The notes under the pieces are model-generated. The model was not told where the DNA came from, did not search any database, and saw only the letters and a list, made by a program, of their open reading frames with translations. This document shows, piece by piece, positions 21,735 to 33,700 of a DNA stretch of 64,000 nt. Each line of letters starts with the position of its first letter. Positions within the stretch are counted from its first letter, which is position 1. The DNA is from Ixodes scapularis (Eukaryota; Arthropoda; Arachnida; Ixodida; Ixodidae): NCBI RefSeq assembly GCF_016920785.2, contig NW_024609836.1, positions 59,739,439 to 59,803,438 of the forward strand. The letters are read 5' to 3'. The position numbers and the translations under genes were made by a program.

Positions 21735-24700
21735 GTCAGTCATTCGAGTAAGGAAAACAAACAATCACGTAAGAAAAATAAACCCCCGTGCTTGTGTTCA
21801 GTCGTCTATCTGTAACTCGAGTCCCAGGTACTTTTTGCCATGTATAGGCAACACTAACGCACTGGCACACCTAAATTTTTGTTCGTAAAAACTTGCGCAG
21901 CGATTTTTTTTCTCGTCTTTACGGTTTGGGTTTTTTTACGTGCTACATTACGCCTGATCTCATAGCTGATGATACTGAAAATTGCATTTGAGAGATTCGA
22001 TGTTACGTTTAAGTACGCCTTTAAAGTCGTTACGCTTAGCCACGGTTACATCTACAGCTGGTTACGGATAGATGTGTGATCTGTCTCGAGTCGTCTGATT
22101 TGAAGAGGCTTGTTTGTACACTATTGCTTGTCCAATTTCTCTAATGTCTGTGCACTTTGCTTCTTTTCTTTTTTTTCCCCCGCTACATTGTTTGCTTTTA
22201 TTGCTGCTCTTGCCGAAAATTACATTTGCTGTAATGTCTACAGCCCATTACAGATAGATGTGTGATCTGTCTTGAATCGGATGTCAATCGTAAAGAAACT
22301 TATAAAACACTGCTGTTTGTACATATTTTTTGTCGATTTTAGCAGGAGGATCAGGAGTCGCTATGGGTTGTATCTGCGGACAATGAACGATACCAATGCA
22401 TGCTTCCAAAGACACTGACCTCAAAAACGGTGAGACGTCGTTTTGTTACGGTAGCAAGAAAGTCTGTCTATCATACCTCGTTTCCTAGTCCTGTATTACA
22501 CTGCTATGTTGCAGGATGCTGACCGCTCGACCCCATACACAGGACCGTCTCCATTGATGCTGCTGAAGCCATTATTCACAAGAATGTTTTGTTCATATAA
22601 AGTAAGCTACACAATATGCATTAATTTGCACCTCTGTATATCATAAGCATCTAGCTGTGCGTGTCAATTCAAACCAGCTCTATTTGTATCGAGATTCTGC
22701 ATCGACGTTTGTTGTAGAAGAGTGGTGCGGCGTCGAAATGTTCATGCCTAGGGCGTCTATAATGGATCCTAGCACTGTACAACGAGCCGGGAAGATCTGC
22801 ATGTGTACGTAGAAAGCTCAAACGTTCACCAAATGTGCATTTAAGTAGTGCGTTTTACCTGGTGAAATTTTAAGGTGTAGCTCGTCCTGTGAAAAATGAT
22901 ACCAACAAATTTGCCAAGTTCAATGTCAGACATATTTGTAGACAACCAAGTTAGCAATGGTTGTAATTTTTGGCGCCATCTCCCAATAGATGCTGTGAGC
23001 AGATGACACACACTAAATGTACACTCAATGAAACTTTGAACTCTTTATGTGCAGGTGCCGTTTTTCTCAGCACATTTTACGGCGCTAGGATTCATTGCAG
23101 ACACACTATACATTTAGTTTGTTACAAAAGCAGTAAGGCAAACTGGGGGTTCTGGTAACTCTTGTCAGTGTGACTACGCTGTTTGCTCTTTTGTTTTTAA
23201 GTGTGCATAGGTAGTGGAATGGGCCAGTGGAGGCACGGATCACTTCAGGATTGCAAAGCTGTCGCATGAAATAGCATTCAACGTTTTTGCAGTTGGAGCA
23301 GTATTGGACGTATGAACTGTGTCATGGAAGGAGCATCAGGCAATACCACGAAGAAAACCAGCCCAGCAAGGTAAAACACACACTATCGTGGCCTGGTAGT
23401 GTCTCCCTTAGCATTTAGACACTGCTATTCCCTGCCAAGACCATGCAGGGAGCAGGGAATAAGTTACTTGGTTAATTGTCTTGGACTAGGGGAGCATGTT
23501 TGTTCCCGACAAAAACTGTGCAGCGAGGGCTTCATTTCACAGTGTCTGCTAAGTGGGACATGCGTGGCTGTTTTTGTATCGCTTAGCTCTTGGTCACAAT
23601 AATAACGAGTGTCATAGAATCGTCAATTTCAGATCGTTCTACAACAGTTCCACCTGGGGAGATACGACGCAGACAAAATGGAAAAAGACGGTAAGGACTT
23701 GAACATTGCTTATTCTTTGTTCATGCCGATAATCTATTGCAAGTTAAAGGCCGACGTACAACCTTGGTTTTCTGAAAGGAAGATAATCAACTTAGCGCTC
23801 CCCCCTCGTAAGGTGCGAGGGGAGCCAAGTTGGGGCAAGGTAAAGAGTGGAGAGGATATAGGAAAGGCGGAGGTGGGCAGAAGTAGAAGGCGCGAAGTGG
23901 TATGTTGGCCTTTAAGAGTAGCAGGATAAGCCCCTCCCACAAAGCTCTCCGCTTGTCAGGATTGGTGGTTCCCTTCTCTCCAGCGTTCACTCTGCTAAAG
24001 TGGGAAAAGTGGAAGGCTTTGTGGGGGAGCCTTTCTTGCTTTTCTAATGTTGACTGTAGTCACGATGCATAGTTCAACTGATTGACTGTAGTCACGATGC
24101 ATAGTTCTAATAGACTGTAGTCACGATGCATAGTTCTAATAGACTGTAGTCACGATGCATAGTTCAACTGGCTTACTGCTCTCTGCTTTCAACCTCCTCA
24201 GAGGCTGAGTACTTGCAGCAGCTCAAGTCAAGGCAAGAGGCTTCGAATAAGGTATGTTCCTTGATCCTCACTGCAACTCTAGAGGCAGGGAAAACCTGAA
24301 CAAAATCTTTGAAAGACGTATAGCATGTGCCCTCGTGTGTAAGTCTTCGTGCCTGAAGGCCTGAAATATGAGTTGTTTGTAGTGTGCTGATACGAGACTA
24401 TTGTTGAGGAGAGCTAGCCACCTGTTAATAAGGAGCCGTGGCAGAAAAGCTAAACTTGTGAAAAAAAACAAAAAAACCTGACAAGGTCATTTCTTGATTT
24501 TCCAACTGAACTGTTAAGTCAGTGTTTGCAGTAACAGACCCCCAGAAAACCAAAGCAGTAGTTCGGTCCATGTGCTGCGAAAGAGACAAAAAATAATCGA
24601 AAAACAAAACAAAGAAAAAGGTACATCTTGAAAGGCAAACATATACATTGAAACGCAACAGAGAAGTGTTTTCAAATAGTCAACAGAAATATTTCTGTCG

Positions 24701-27700
24701 ACCAACTTTGCGTATGGCATTTGTTTAGTGACGAGTGGAAAAACAGATTCGAGCAAAACAATGTGTCCAACTAATCTCCGTAGCTCATTGCGAGGGCCGC
24801 AGGTGTGGTTGATGTTGTTTCTGACGGAAGAATCGGTGAGGTATTCTTATAGTATCCATAGTAGTTCCATGGAATATAGCGGCATCAAGAATTTCTGCAT
24901 ATCTCATTGATGCGGGTGTTTCTCACAATCTATACACCTTTCCAAAAAATGCTCCTAGGCTGCCGCCATGTTGCTGATGCTCATCAAAACTTATCGAAAA
25001 AACAAACAAACTAACATTCCAGTCGCATTCATTCTGTCGCACGCGCACCCAGCAAAAATAGTTTACAATATTTTCTTTTTTTAAATTTAATTGTGGTACA
25101 ACGCTTTCTCAATGTCCTCGAGAAAATACATACACCATGAAACACAAAATACAGCGAGAAAAGACGAGAATTTTGCCGCTAGCAGCAACTGTAGCTTCAA
25201 ACCCAGTGACTGGGCTCGAAAACGGTTTGTTGCCCCTGGGTTTGAGTGTTCCTTGGAAAGGTGTGTAGGAGCGGCTGGGGGTTGTGTTGACATAAATGGA
25301 CATAAGTGAAAAGTCTGTAAATGGCTGCGCCAATGTGTTCCTCGAAGAGTGAGGCATTTAAAAGTGCACATTTATATCTAAATAATGGTTTTTTTTTTTT
25401 TTTTGTTTTTTTTTTTAATTTGCCATAATTTTTGTAGTAAATATTTTTTTTTTTTTTTTTTTGCATTTTAAAGGTTTTTTTTTTTTCTTTTTTTTTTAAC
25501 CATTTGTCCAAAGGTGGTTTTGTGGGCACTGGATGAATATTAAAGGGACACTCGCAGGGTATTTGTGCTCGCCAAGGTTTTTATTTGTACGTGACATACG
25601 ACAGCCTGACTACCCAGAACACAGTTTGCGGCTCAAAATTCGTTTTCTTTCAGCCCGAAAACCGCCGATCGAGAACTCGCCGGTTTAAGTTGTGCTCACT
25701 CTCTTCTCCGTGGTCACATGCCATTTTCTATGGTTTAGACACAACCACCAAAGATAATCAAAGTCGTGGGTCATCGAAGGCACGCGCTGAATTTAGAAAT
25801 GGACAAAAATATGATAACCACTTTTTGTGGCTTCTAAAAGACTGCAAACACGTTGATTGAAAAAAGAAAAAAGTTGCACTGCCACATGATTTTTGGGTAT
25901 CTTTCTTCTCCTCTATGTTTCTTCTTCCCCAGTCCAGTTTCGGTTGCGATGTTTTTACTTTACTAAAAATATACGGGACACTGTAGCAAAATGTTGATTG
26001 GGTAGTCTTCTGACACCATAATGGATCGCTTGGGAAAATATGTTTTGGGGGGTGTCAGTGTCTCTTTGACAAGGGGTCGTGTTTATCAAGGCGCTATCAT
26101 AGGGAGTTTGCATGCAGCTGCCATATGAAATGGTTGAAAATCTGGAAACTATGACTGGGTTTAAAATGTAACGAGACAAATCCATGAAATAGAATAGTGA
26201 TTTTCTCAGGAGCACGCGCAACATTGAAATGATAACAGAACAGTCAAGTGTGGGAACCAAGAGACTACCGGTATTATGTTTCGAAGTACTGCATACTTCA
26301 CATATACTCACAAAACTGTGGTTGTAATGCTTGAACCTTGTCCATTGCCTCCCATAGAAACTAAGAGAATGCCATATTGAGATGTAACTACCTTAATATC
26401 CCGAGAAATAGCCCAACTAAAATTGATAGCAAATTGGACGAAAATAAGGGAAAAGCTAACTTTCGGTGTGGCTTAAAAAAAAAACAAAAGTTGAAAAAAA
26501 ATGCTTGTTTTAGATTTTTGTAACCCTCAAAACTTGTGATCGCAGGAAGGCGCAATGAACCATCCCAGACAGCAATGTTTGCTTATTTCCCGCCGTGGTT
26601 AAGTAACACCGTTTTCGCCGAGGTCACCATTGGCCAGGGTCCTGCAGTTACTAGAAGTAGGATATCTTTCGGCGTTTCCGAAAGCAACAGCAAATCATAC
26701 AAAAAAATAGGGGGCGGGCTATCTTTTGGGGGTGGGGCATCTCTCGTGATGTTACTGTAGCCGTTCTGCACAATGAAAACAATCCATACCTCATCTTCAA
26801 AGGACAGTGAGGTTGACGCACAACACCGAGAATTCGGTATTTGTTTGTAGGTTTAAATGAGAAACGCTAAACCCCCTGTGTAGCTTAATTGTTGCAGTGT
26901 ACACTGTGTGTACGCTCTTAGTGTGAACATGATGTCGACACTGTTTTGCTTCCTGCTTCGAAAGGGTGGGCATCAAAATTTTGCCGCTTAGGATAGTGCC
27001 CCAAGTCGGCGCTTCTCAGCTAAGGTTTTGATGAAAGCTTTAGGAATTCAAGAGAAGAACTTGTTTGTGCTAATAGTGCCACGCTATGTTTTACGATGTG
27101 TGACATTGTTGATGCAATCAAGAGTGGTAGGAAGTGCTAGAGTGCCGGGAAGTGCTCATCTGGGGCGCCAATCTAAGCAGTAAAGTTTCATGTCTGCCAA
27201 TGCACTTCCCAGTGTTAGGCAAAGTATATATAAAAAAGTACTTGAAGAAAAGTACAAAGTGAAAGAGAGGTTATGTGCTTCAAGTAAAGTATTACATACG
27301 CTGGGTGCAGTGTACTTGAAGTAAAGTACTATAAATGCAATGTACTTTCAAGTACATTGTATTTTTACTTGCACAATCTTTCATGATACAATTTCATTAC
27401 CCTCTAAAGTTTTTACAGCAGAGCTGTTAAGGGCTAGTTTCCCCAGTTTTGTGTCCTTCACCAAATAAATGTCGACACAAAACTCTGGACAGCTACCGCT
27501 ATTGATGAGCGACGGTGGCAACCAGGCAACCAGCTTTCCAGTTGTCTGGTTGCCACCGTCGCTCATAGATGGTGGCCAGCTTTCCATCCTTTCCACTCTG
27601 GTTTTCACCAGAGTGAAAAGGCTGAATTTCTCTAGGCGTCGTCCTAGAAGTCGTCCTTCAGGTCGTCCTAGACGTCGCCCTAGAAGTCGTCCTAGACGTC

Positions 27701-30700
27701 GCCCTTGAGGTCGTCCTTGAGGTTGTCCTAGAAGTCATCCCCGAGGTCATCCTAAGAGTCATCCTTGAGGTCGTCCTAGACGTCGTCCTAGAGGCTGTCT
27801 AAGAAGTCGTCCTTCAAGTCGTCCCACCATAATACAGCTTTGCTGGTCTTCCTTCCTGGCCTTCCAAAAAAGTAAAGTATGAGTACATACTCAAAAAAGG
27901 TACTTCAAGTAAAGTACAAGTATTCTATACTTACTTGAAGTAGTACTTTAAGTGTACAATGTACTTAAAATACTTCCCAACACTGCCCTTCCCAAGTAAA
28001 ATGCAAAAAGATACTGATGTCATGTTTGTGGCAACAGTGCCCCGCATTGTAAATGTCTGCAGTAATTTGCGTCGAGGTTGGCTGAAGCTTCAGGACACCA
28101 TTTTTACTGCATTTCACCGGTAGTGTCGCTCCAATTACGAGTCATTATTTGCCAGATTGTACCCAGATGCAGCTTGTTTTCTGTTGACTAAGTGCCTAGG
28201 CCTGTTTCACCTCTTGTTGTTGTTACACGTAATTAAGAGAAGGATGGCACGACGGCCTGGAGGGGATGGTTCAAAGGGGGGGGGAGTTTTACCTCTTAAC
28301 ATCATTGTTTTTTTTTTCAAATGTGGTTGTTTAAGTTGGTTTTTTTTTTTTTTTTTCATTTTGGAAGCATTACATATAGGCGACTACCATAGAATACCAG
28401 GCATCCGCCCATTCTGCGCTAAGTGCCCACCCCCCAAAATATTCGAAACATCTAAAAAAATATGATGCGCCCATCCCCTATTTTTTCGCGATTATTTTCA
28501 AATTTTGAGTGGGCGCTTCCTTGGTATTTTACGGTAGGCATATACCATGCCAAACTTTGCTGCAACCCTCCTTCCCCCTCCCTCTGCAAAAATAACAAAA
28601 ATATGCAGAAATTCTTTTTTTCTTTTTGTAGCACGGTGCAGTGTTGTGTCACAGCTTGCCTTATTGGACTGCACAAAGCAAGAATCGCCCCTTAGTGACG
28701 AATAAACAATATTTTCGGTGGACTTTAGTCACAAAAAAGGTTGGAAACCTAGCACTCAAAGAGCAGACGAAATTCTTCAAAATGTATCCTTGTGCAGAAA
28801 AAAAAAAAAAAGTGATTAGTCTGCAGGTTTATTATTCCTATTTGTATTTCCCGAGGCCCCAAAGATAGCCTAAGGCCAAGCCTCGTAACACGCTCGGTGG
28901 TCGAGTGTATTAGGGCTGTTCGGGGCACGTGGAGCGGAAGCTCCCGTAGCGGAACCCGGGAATCCCGCATCCGGTCCCCAACTTTGCCCGTTTGATCTGG
29001 ACGAGCGCCGTACCGGCGTGCAGTTGCACGTCACTGCCGCACGACGCACACTAAAGGGGCGGTGCAACAATTTTTGTATTTTGCGCAAATACCGTTTAGA
29101 AATAATCCCCGACGTTCATGACCTATAAAGCATGCATTCATTTTTCACCCAACGCGATAGAAGCTCCAAAAAATATTTAAAGAAACACGAGCGGCGTTCA
29201 CCTCCAACTCGTAGCCAGAAGAAGTGGCCACATGATCTGGATCAGTTATATGGCCCCAATGTTGACTTTAGCTACACCCAGCGGTCGGCAAAGTATGCGA
29301 CACACGCCAAGTTCCGGACCTCATTACAGTTCGGCCACCGTCGTTGCTGCAGCGATTGGATGTGGGCCGCCACTTGAATGCTCGTCGAGGTGTCGATCGT
29401 CGCTAGACCAAATCGAATGCTCACGCGCGATGCTTGGGTCCAGTGTACGAGTCACATTCAAATATTGTCACTGGGGGACTAGGCCGACACTGCAACATTG
29501 CAGCTACGTCATCGAGTTTGGCAAAGGAGAGACAGAAAGAAAACGCTTGCTTTTATCCTCGAAATTATGCCGCATCAAAAGAGTTTCTTGGCCAGTGGCA
29601 TTGCGTGCGAGTATACTTGGGTTCCACCGTGCCAGTAGGCTCGTGTAAAATAAAAAAACATTCCAACTGAGTGTTGTTGCACTGCCTCTCTAAGGACCCC
29701 AAGCCAACAGTCGTACTGCGCTGGCTAAATCTTTGATCTACTGAGCTATGAGCAACAAATCAGTCATACTGCACTGACTAAATCTCTCATCTTCAGATCT
29801 AACTATGGGCAACAAATGCTTTGACATATGTTCCCTGCCTTTTAGATCACCTTAGAAACATTAATATACTGCTAGAAACCAAAAGATCACCATTGCACAT
29901 TTTTACGAAATGGACCATTTGTAATGTACATAATTGAACCTTTTTGTAGTTGTTGTGGTTTTAAGATTAATTTTCTACCGTTACTTCAATCACTGCATTA
30001 CTTAGTATTTTTTGTGCATGTTTTTTTGTGGCCATCCGCTGTACAAACTGTTGGCTCACCAACTGGCCATGGGTCGGACGACTCGTGGAGCTTCAATTCG
30101 AAGCTTTTTTCCTCTTTCCCCACCATTTGTACAAATGGAAATGTGATAGTTCCAGGAAGTATCATAATTAAGAGCCCAAACACCAAGTGATGTACGGGTG
30201 GCAGGCGGCCTCGGCACTGACTGCTCGAGCCTGTCGTCGCCATCTTAATTTCCACAATTCCCCATACCGCGATGCATAACAGGAAATAAACAATATTATT
30301 ATCTGTTATAACCAGTGTCTCCGTACCTCAAAGGCAAACCAAGCTTACACTGCCTAAACTGAAACGTCAAATTTTTTTGTTTTGTTTCTTTAGAAAGTGC
30401 GTCCCCCGACGATGCGGCTGGAGGGACTCGAGATGCCCTACTTCACGGTGAACATGACGGACGGCACCATGTGCGACATCAACAATGTGCGCCGCATGAC
30501 GAGCGTCCTGTACGTGTGCAGCGAGGACTCCCGCAACGACATCCTCAGCCTCGAGGAGGTCTCCACGTGCGAGTACCAGGTGGTGGTACTCACGCCCTAC
30601 CTGTGCGCTCACCCGGACTACAGGTGAGGTGCTCCCCGACTTGTGCTTAACTTTCCTCGGCGCGTTCGTAAATTGGCAGATGTTTGCGGGTGAACAGACA

Positions 30701-33700
30701 TCCATGAAAGTACATACGTCCATGAGGGAAGGGACATGCATCCATAAATGAGTAGACGTCCATGAGTGAACAGACATAGATCTATGAATGAGGAGACATC
30801 CACGAAAGTACAGGTATTGATGAGTGAACAGACAGACGTCCATGCAGTGTTGGGAAGTACTTTAAGTACATTGTACTTAAAGTACTACTTCATGTAGTAG
30901 GTTTAGAAAACTTGTACTTCACCTGAAGTACATTCTCCAAGTTTCTACTTGTATTTAAAGTCTTTTTTTCTGGTATTTTCCAAGTACAACTTGCGACGTC
31001 AAAGTACATTCTTACAACTGGGTTCGGTGAAATTAAGTTTTTTCAAGGACCACATGCTTGCGTCCTTGGCTTTCCCAGTTCTATATACTTCTTAGGTCAA
31101 GTGTGAGAGTTTACGAACATCTAACAAAAAATGGCACATTATTGTTTCATGCTGTCTTCTTTCAAGATGTCATCCGATCATTTCTCTGCGTGAAGTAATG
31201 ACGGCTACAAGACCGATTTAAATAAGAGCCTTTGTCGATTGTGTTAAGTGTAAAACAACTAATCCGTGGCCACTGGACTTTATTCAATACTTGCCATTTC
31301 CAGAAATAGCTGATGCATCTCCCCGATCACCCCTTGAGCAATGCACACCAGTTTAAAAATGCAGCGTAAGGGAATGAAAGATTGTGTTAAGAAGTACTTG
31401 TATTTTACTTTAAAAGTACACTGTATTTATAGTAGTTTACTCCAAGTACATTATGCCCAGTGTATTTACTACTCGTAAGTACATAAGCTCTCATTTACTC
31501 TGTGCTGTACTTCAAGTATTTTTTAGATGTTTTTTGCCCAAGATGGAGTTTACCGGAGACTGGCCAAGTGTTTTACAGTTGTCCTCAAGTTTGTCTTCTT
31601 TGTGCCACTTTCCTGAGGGAGACTTTTACTCTGCATCTTGCAAATGCCGTCTCCGTGACAAGACTGGACTTTGCTCCCGAGAACCACATCAGCTGCATCG
31701 CCAAGGACGGCGCTCCAACCAGGCCCAAGGGGATGGTACTGATGGATCAGGAAGCCCACGGACTTCTGTATCCCGAGGAACAGGTCGGTGACGTTCTGAC
31801 CTCCACTAAGCAGCGTCAGTGAGATCGCCTCGTAATGGGCATCTAATTCCTGAACGTGAAAGACATTGCAGCGATGTCAATTCCACTGTTCTGATTACAG
31901 TCGTAATAATCTGCACAACTGCAGATTCTATATGTGAAAGCTGTGCTGAGAGATATGTCCCTCATAATTTTGCATGAAAAAATAAAATGGCTCAAGAACT
32001 TGTTGACGGACTATTGGGCAGAGTAGATGCCGGGAGAAACTGACAACAGGGGATCGAAAAGCCACAATTCAGACACCGTTCCCCCCTTTGGGCATTCCCC
32101 AGTCTCAGGGTGTTTTTGGGATGTCTTGTTTACCGGATGAGCCATTTTTCAGGCATAGTTGCAATCACGCATAATGTTCTTGAGACAATGAGTCCAGCTA
32201 GTAGTGTAGTCCAGTTTACAGTGCAAATGTTTCAAAAATTCAACATTTGGTTTTAATGCAGTCTTAAAGCTGTCTAATAAATTTACTCAAGTAACAGCTG
32301 CGCTGTTTACGAATTCCAGGGTGCGCAAGTCTATTCCCTTGCAGAGCACACAGACAACCAATCGTAACAGTACAGTAAAACCTCGTTATAACAAAGTTGA
32401 AGGAGCGGTCGTAGTTATTTCGTTATAACCATTAGTTTGTTATAGCCAATGTCCATTTCTCCATACTATTAGCAAGCAAGGGGAATTATGATTGCTTTGT
32501 TATATCCATTAGTTTGTTATATCCCATTTTGTTATAACGAGGTTTTACTGTATATGACCAAAAGCCTGCATGCTCTAAAACCTCTTGCGATCTCTTACGA
32601 CGAGAGAACGTGCTGGCATGCTGGCGCCGTCTATGCGGCGACCCCGGAACTGCATTTCGCTAGAGCGAAGGTTTTGCGGTATTTGCGAGGTCAAATGTAT
32701 GTACTGCCCACGGAAATTGGTAGCTTATAACACCGACAAAAGCTTTTAAAGTTAAGAAAGAAGAATAATGCGTGAAAAAAAAAAGGGAGATAAACCGGAC
32801 CGCTGTCGAACCCTCTGTCCAGATGTAGTGCTAGTGGTTCGAAACAAATGAACGAACCGTTATCTTATTAGAAAGTCGTTAGCAATTTTTTTTAAATTTT
32901 TAGTGGGGAAATAGTGGTTGAAAAAGCCCACGAATACAAGGGGCGGAATCACAGGAGCTACGGGGAGCGGGCCTTATTTTTTTGGCGAAAATTGCGGAAC
33001 ATTGCTCGGAACTTTGAACCAGCTAACAGTTACTTTCGAAACATTGACGTCTGGTCCAGACCCCTAGCGCTACATTTTGCTGGAGATCGAGCGTTTGGCA
33101 ACATATATATTTTTGCAACAGAAAAAAAAAAAAAAAAAAACACTGTAAATATTTTTCTTCGACACGCCGAATAAAAAAGCCGCGTTTTGTATAGTTCATG
33201 TTTCAATGTCCTCTCTCCTGCATCGCAACTCGAAAGAGTCCCAGGCCGCCGAGAGAGAGCAGGCCGACCGTCGTCGACCCGGTGAGCGTCGGCGGCAGCA
33301 GCGCCCCTCCGCACGACCCGAAGCTCCTCCAAGACTTCCTCAGCGGTGAACACTGCCTCACCGGGGTGAGTCACTTGCCCCTCCCCCCCCCCCCTTCCCC
33401 TTCCTCTCTCTGTTAAAACTCCTTTCTCCAGAAACTGCTATCAAGGACTTTTCAAATGAACTCGGAATGTGTCATAGGGCCGGGTTTCACGAGAAAAGGA
33501 ACACGTCGTGCCCGACCGACGCACCGGTCAGGGTCACGCGCGCAATACAGCCCCACGGGGGCATCATCTACATTCCCCGTTAAATACGGCAGAAAAATTG
33601 CGACGTTGCTACACACCGACGTCAAGTCACGCGACGTCATGGGGTGTGCGAATAAGCCGGGCACACCATGTGCCCAGCTCATTTTGCAACACGTCATGCG

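Larger units (their letters stand above)
27210..27985. mobile_element. hAT-like MITE, CAGTGTTRGG ends, copy 1 (776 bp)
   Basis: It begins CAGTGTTAGGCAAAGT and ends TACTTCCCAACACTG. It has the same ends and the same GTACTT-rich flanking body as the element at 61035. A CACTTCCC / CCCTTCCC flank pair (7 of 8) may be a decayed 8-bp duplication. It carries a foldback (27511-27568) and a minisatellite (27633-27830) inside. Confidence 0.8.
24252..30393. other. long ERLEC1 intron 6, repeat-filled
   Basis: This 6.1-kb intron has no recognisable exon. It holds a poly-T tract (25388-25500), a TA-flanked TIR element (26389-26759), a hAT-like element with an internal minisatellite (27210-27985), a small TIR element (28385-28545) and a dispersed repeat shared with 34270-34960. 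Confidence 0.8.

Noticed and set aside
24051..24172. CRISPR array
   Set aside because: The units are contiguous tandem copies without unique spacers of constant length, and the genome is eukaryotic.
27469..27708. Arg/Pro-rich repeat protein
   Set aside because: It is the translation of a 12-bp minisatellite inside a transposon.
31611..31662. Earlier acceptor for ERLEC1 exon 8 (CCTGAG|G)
   Set aside because: It is in frame but would add residues (ETFTLHLANAVSV...) absent from the family; the 31663 start fits family length exactly. Not fully excluded.
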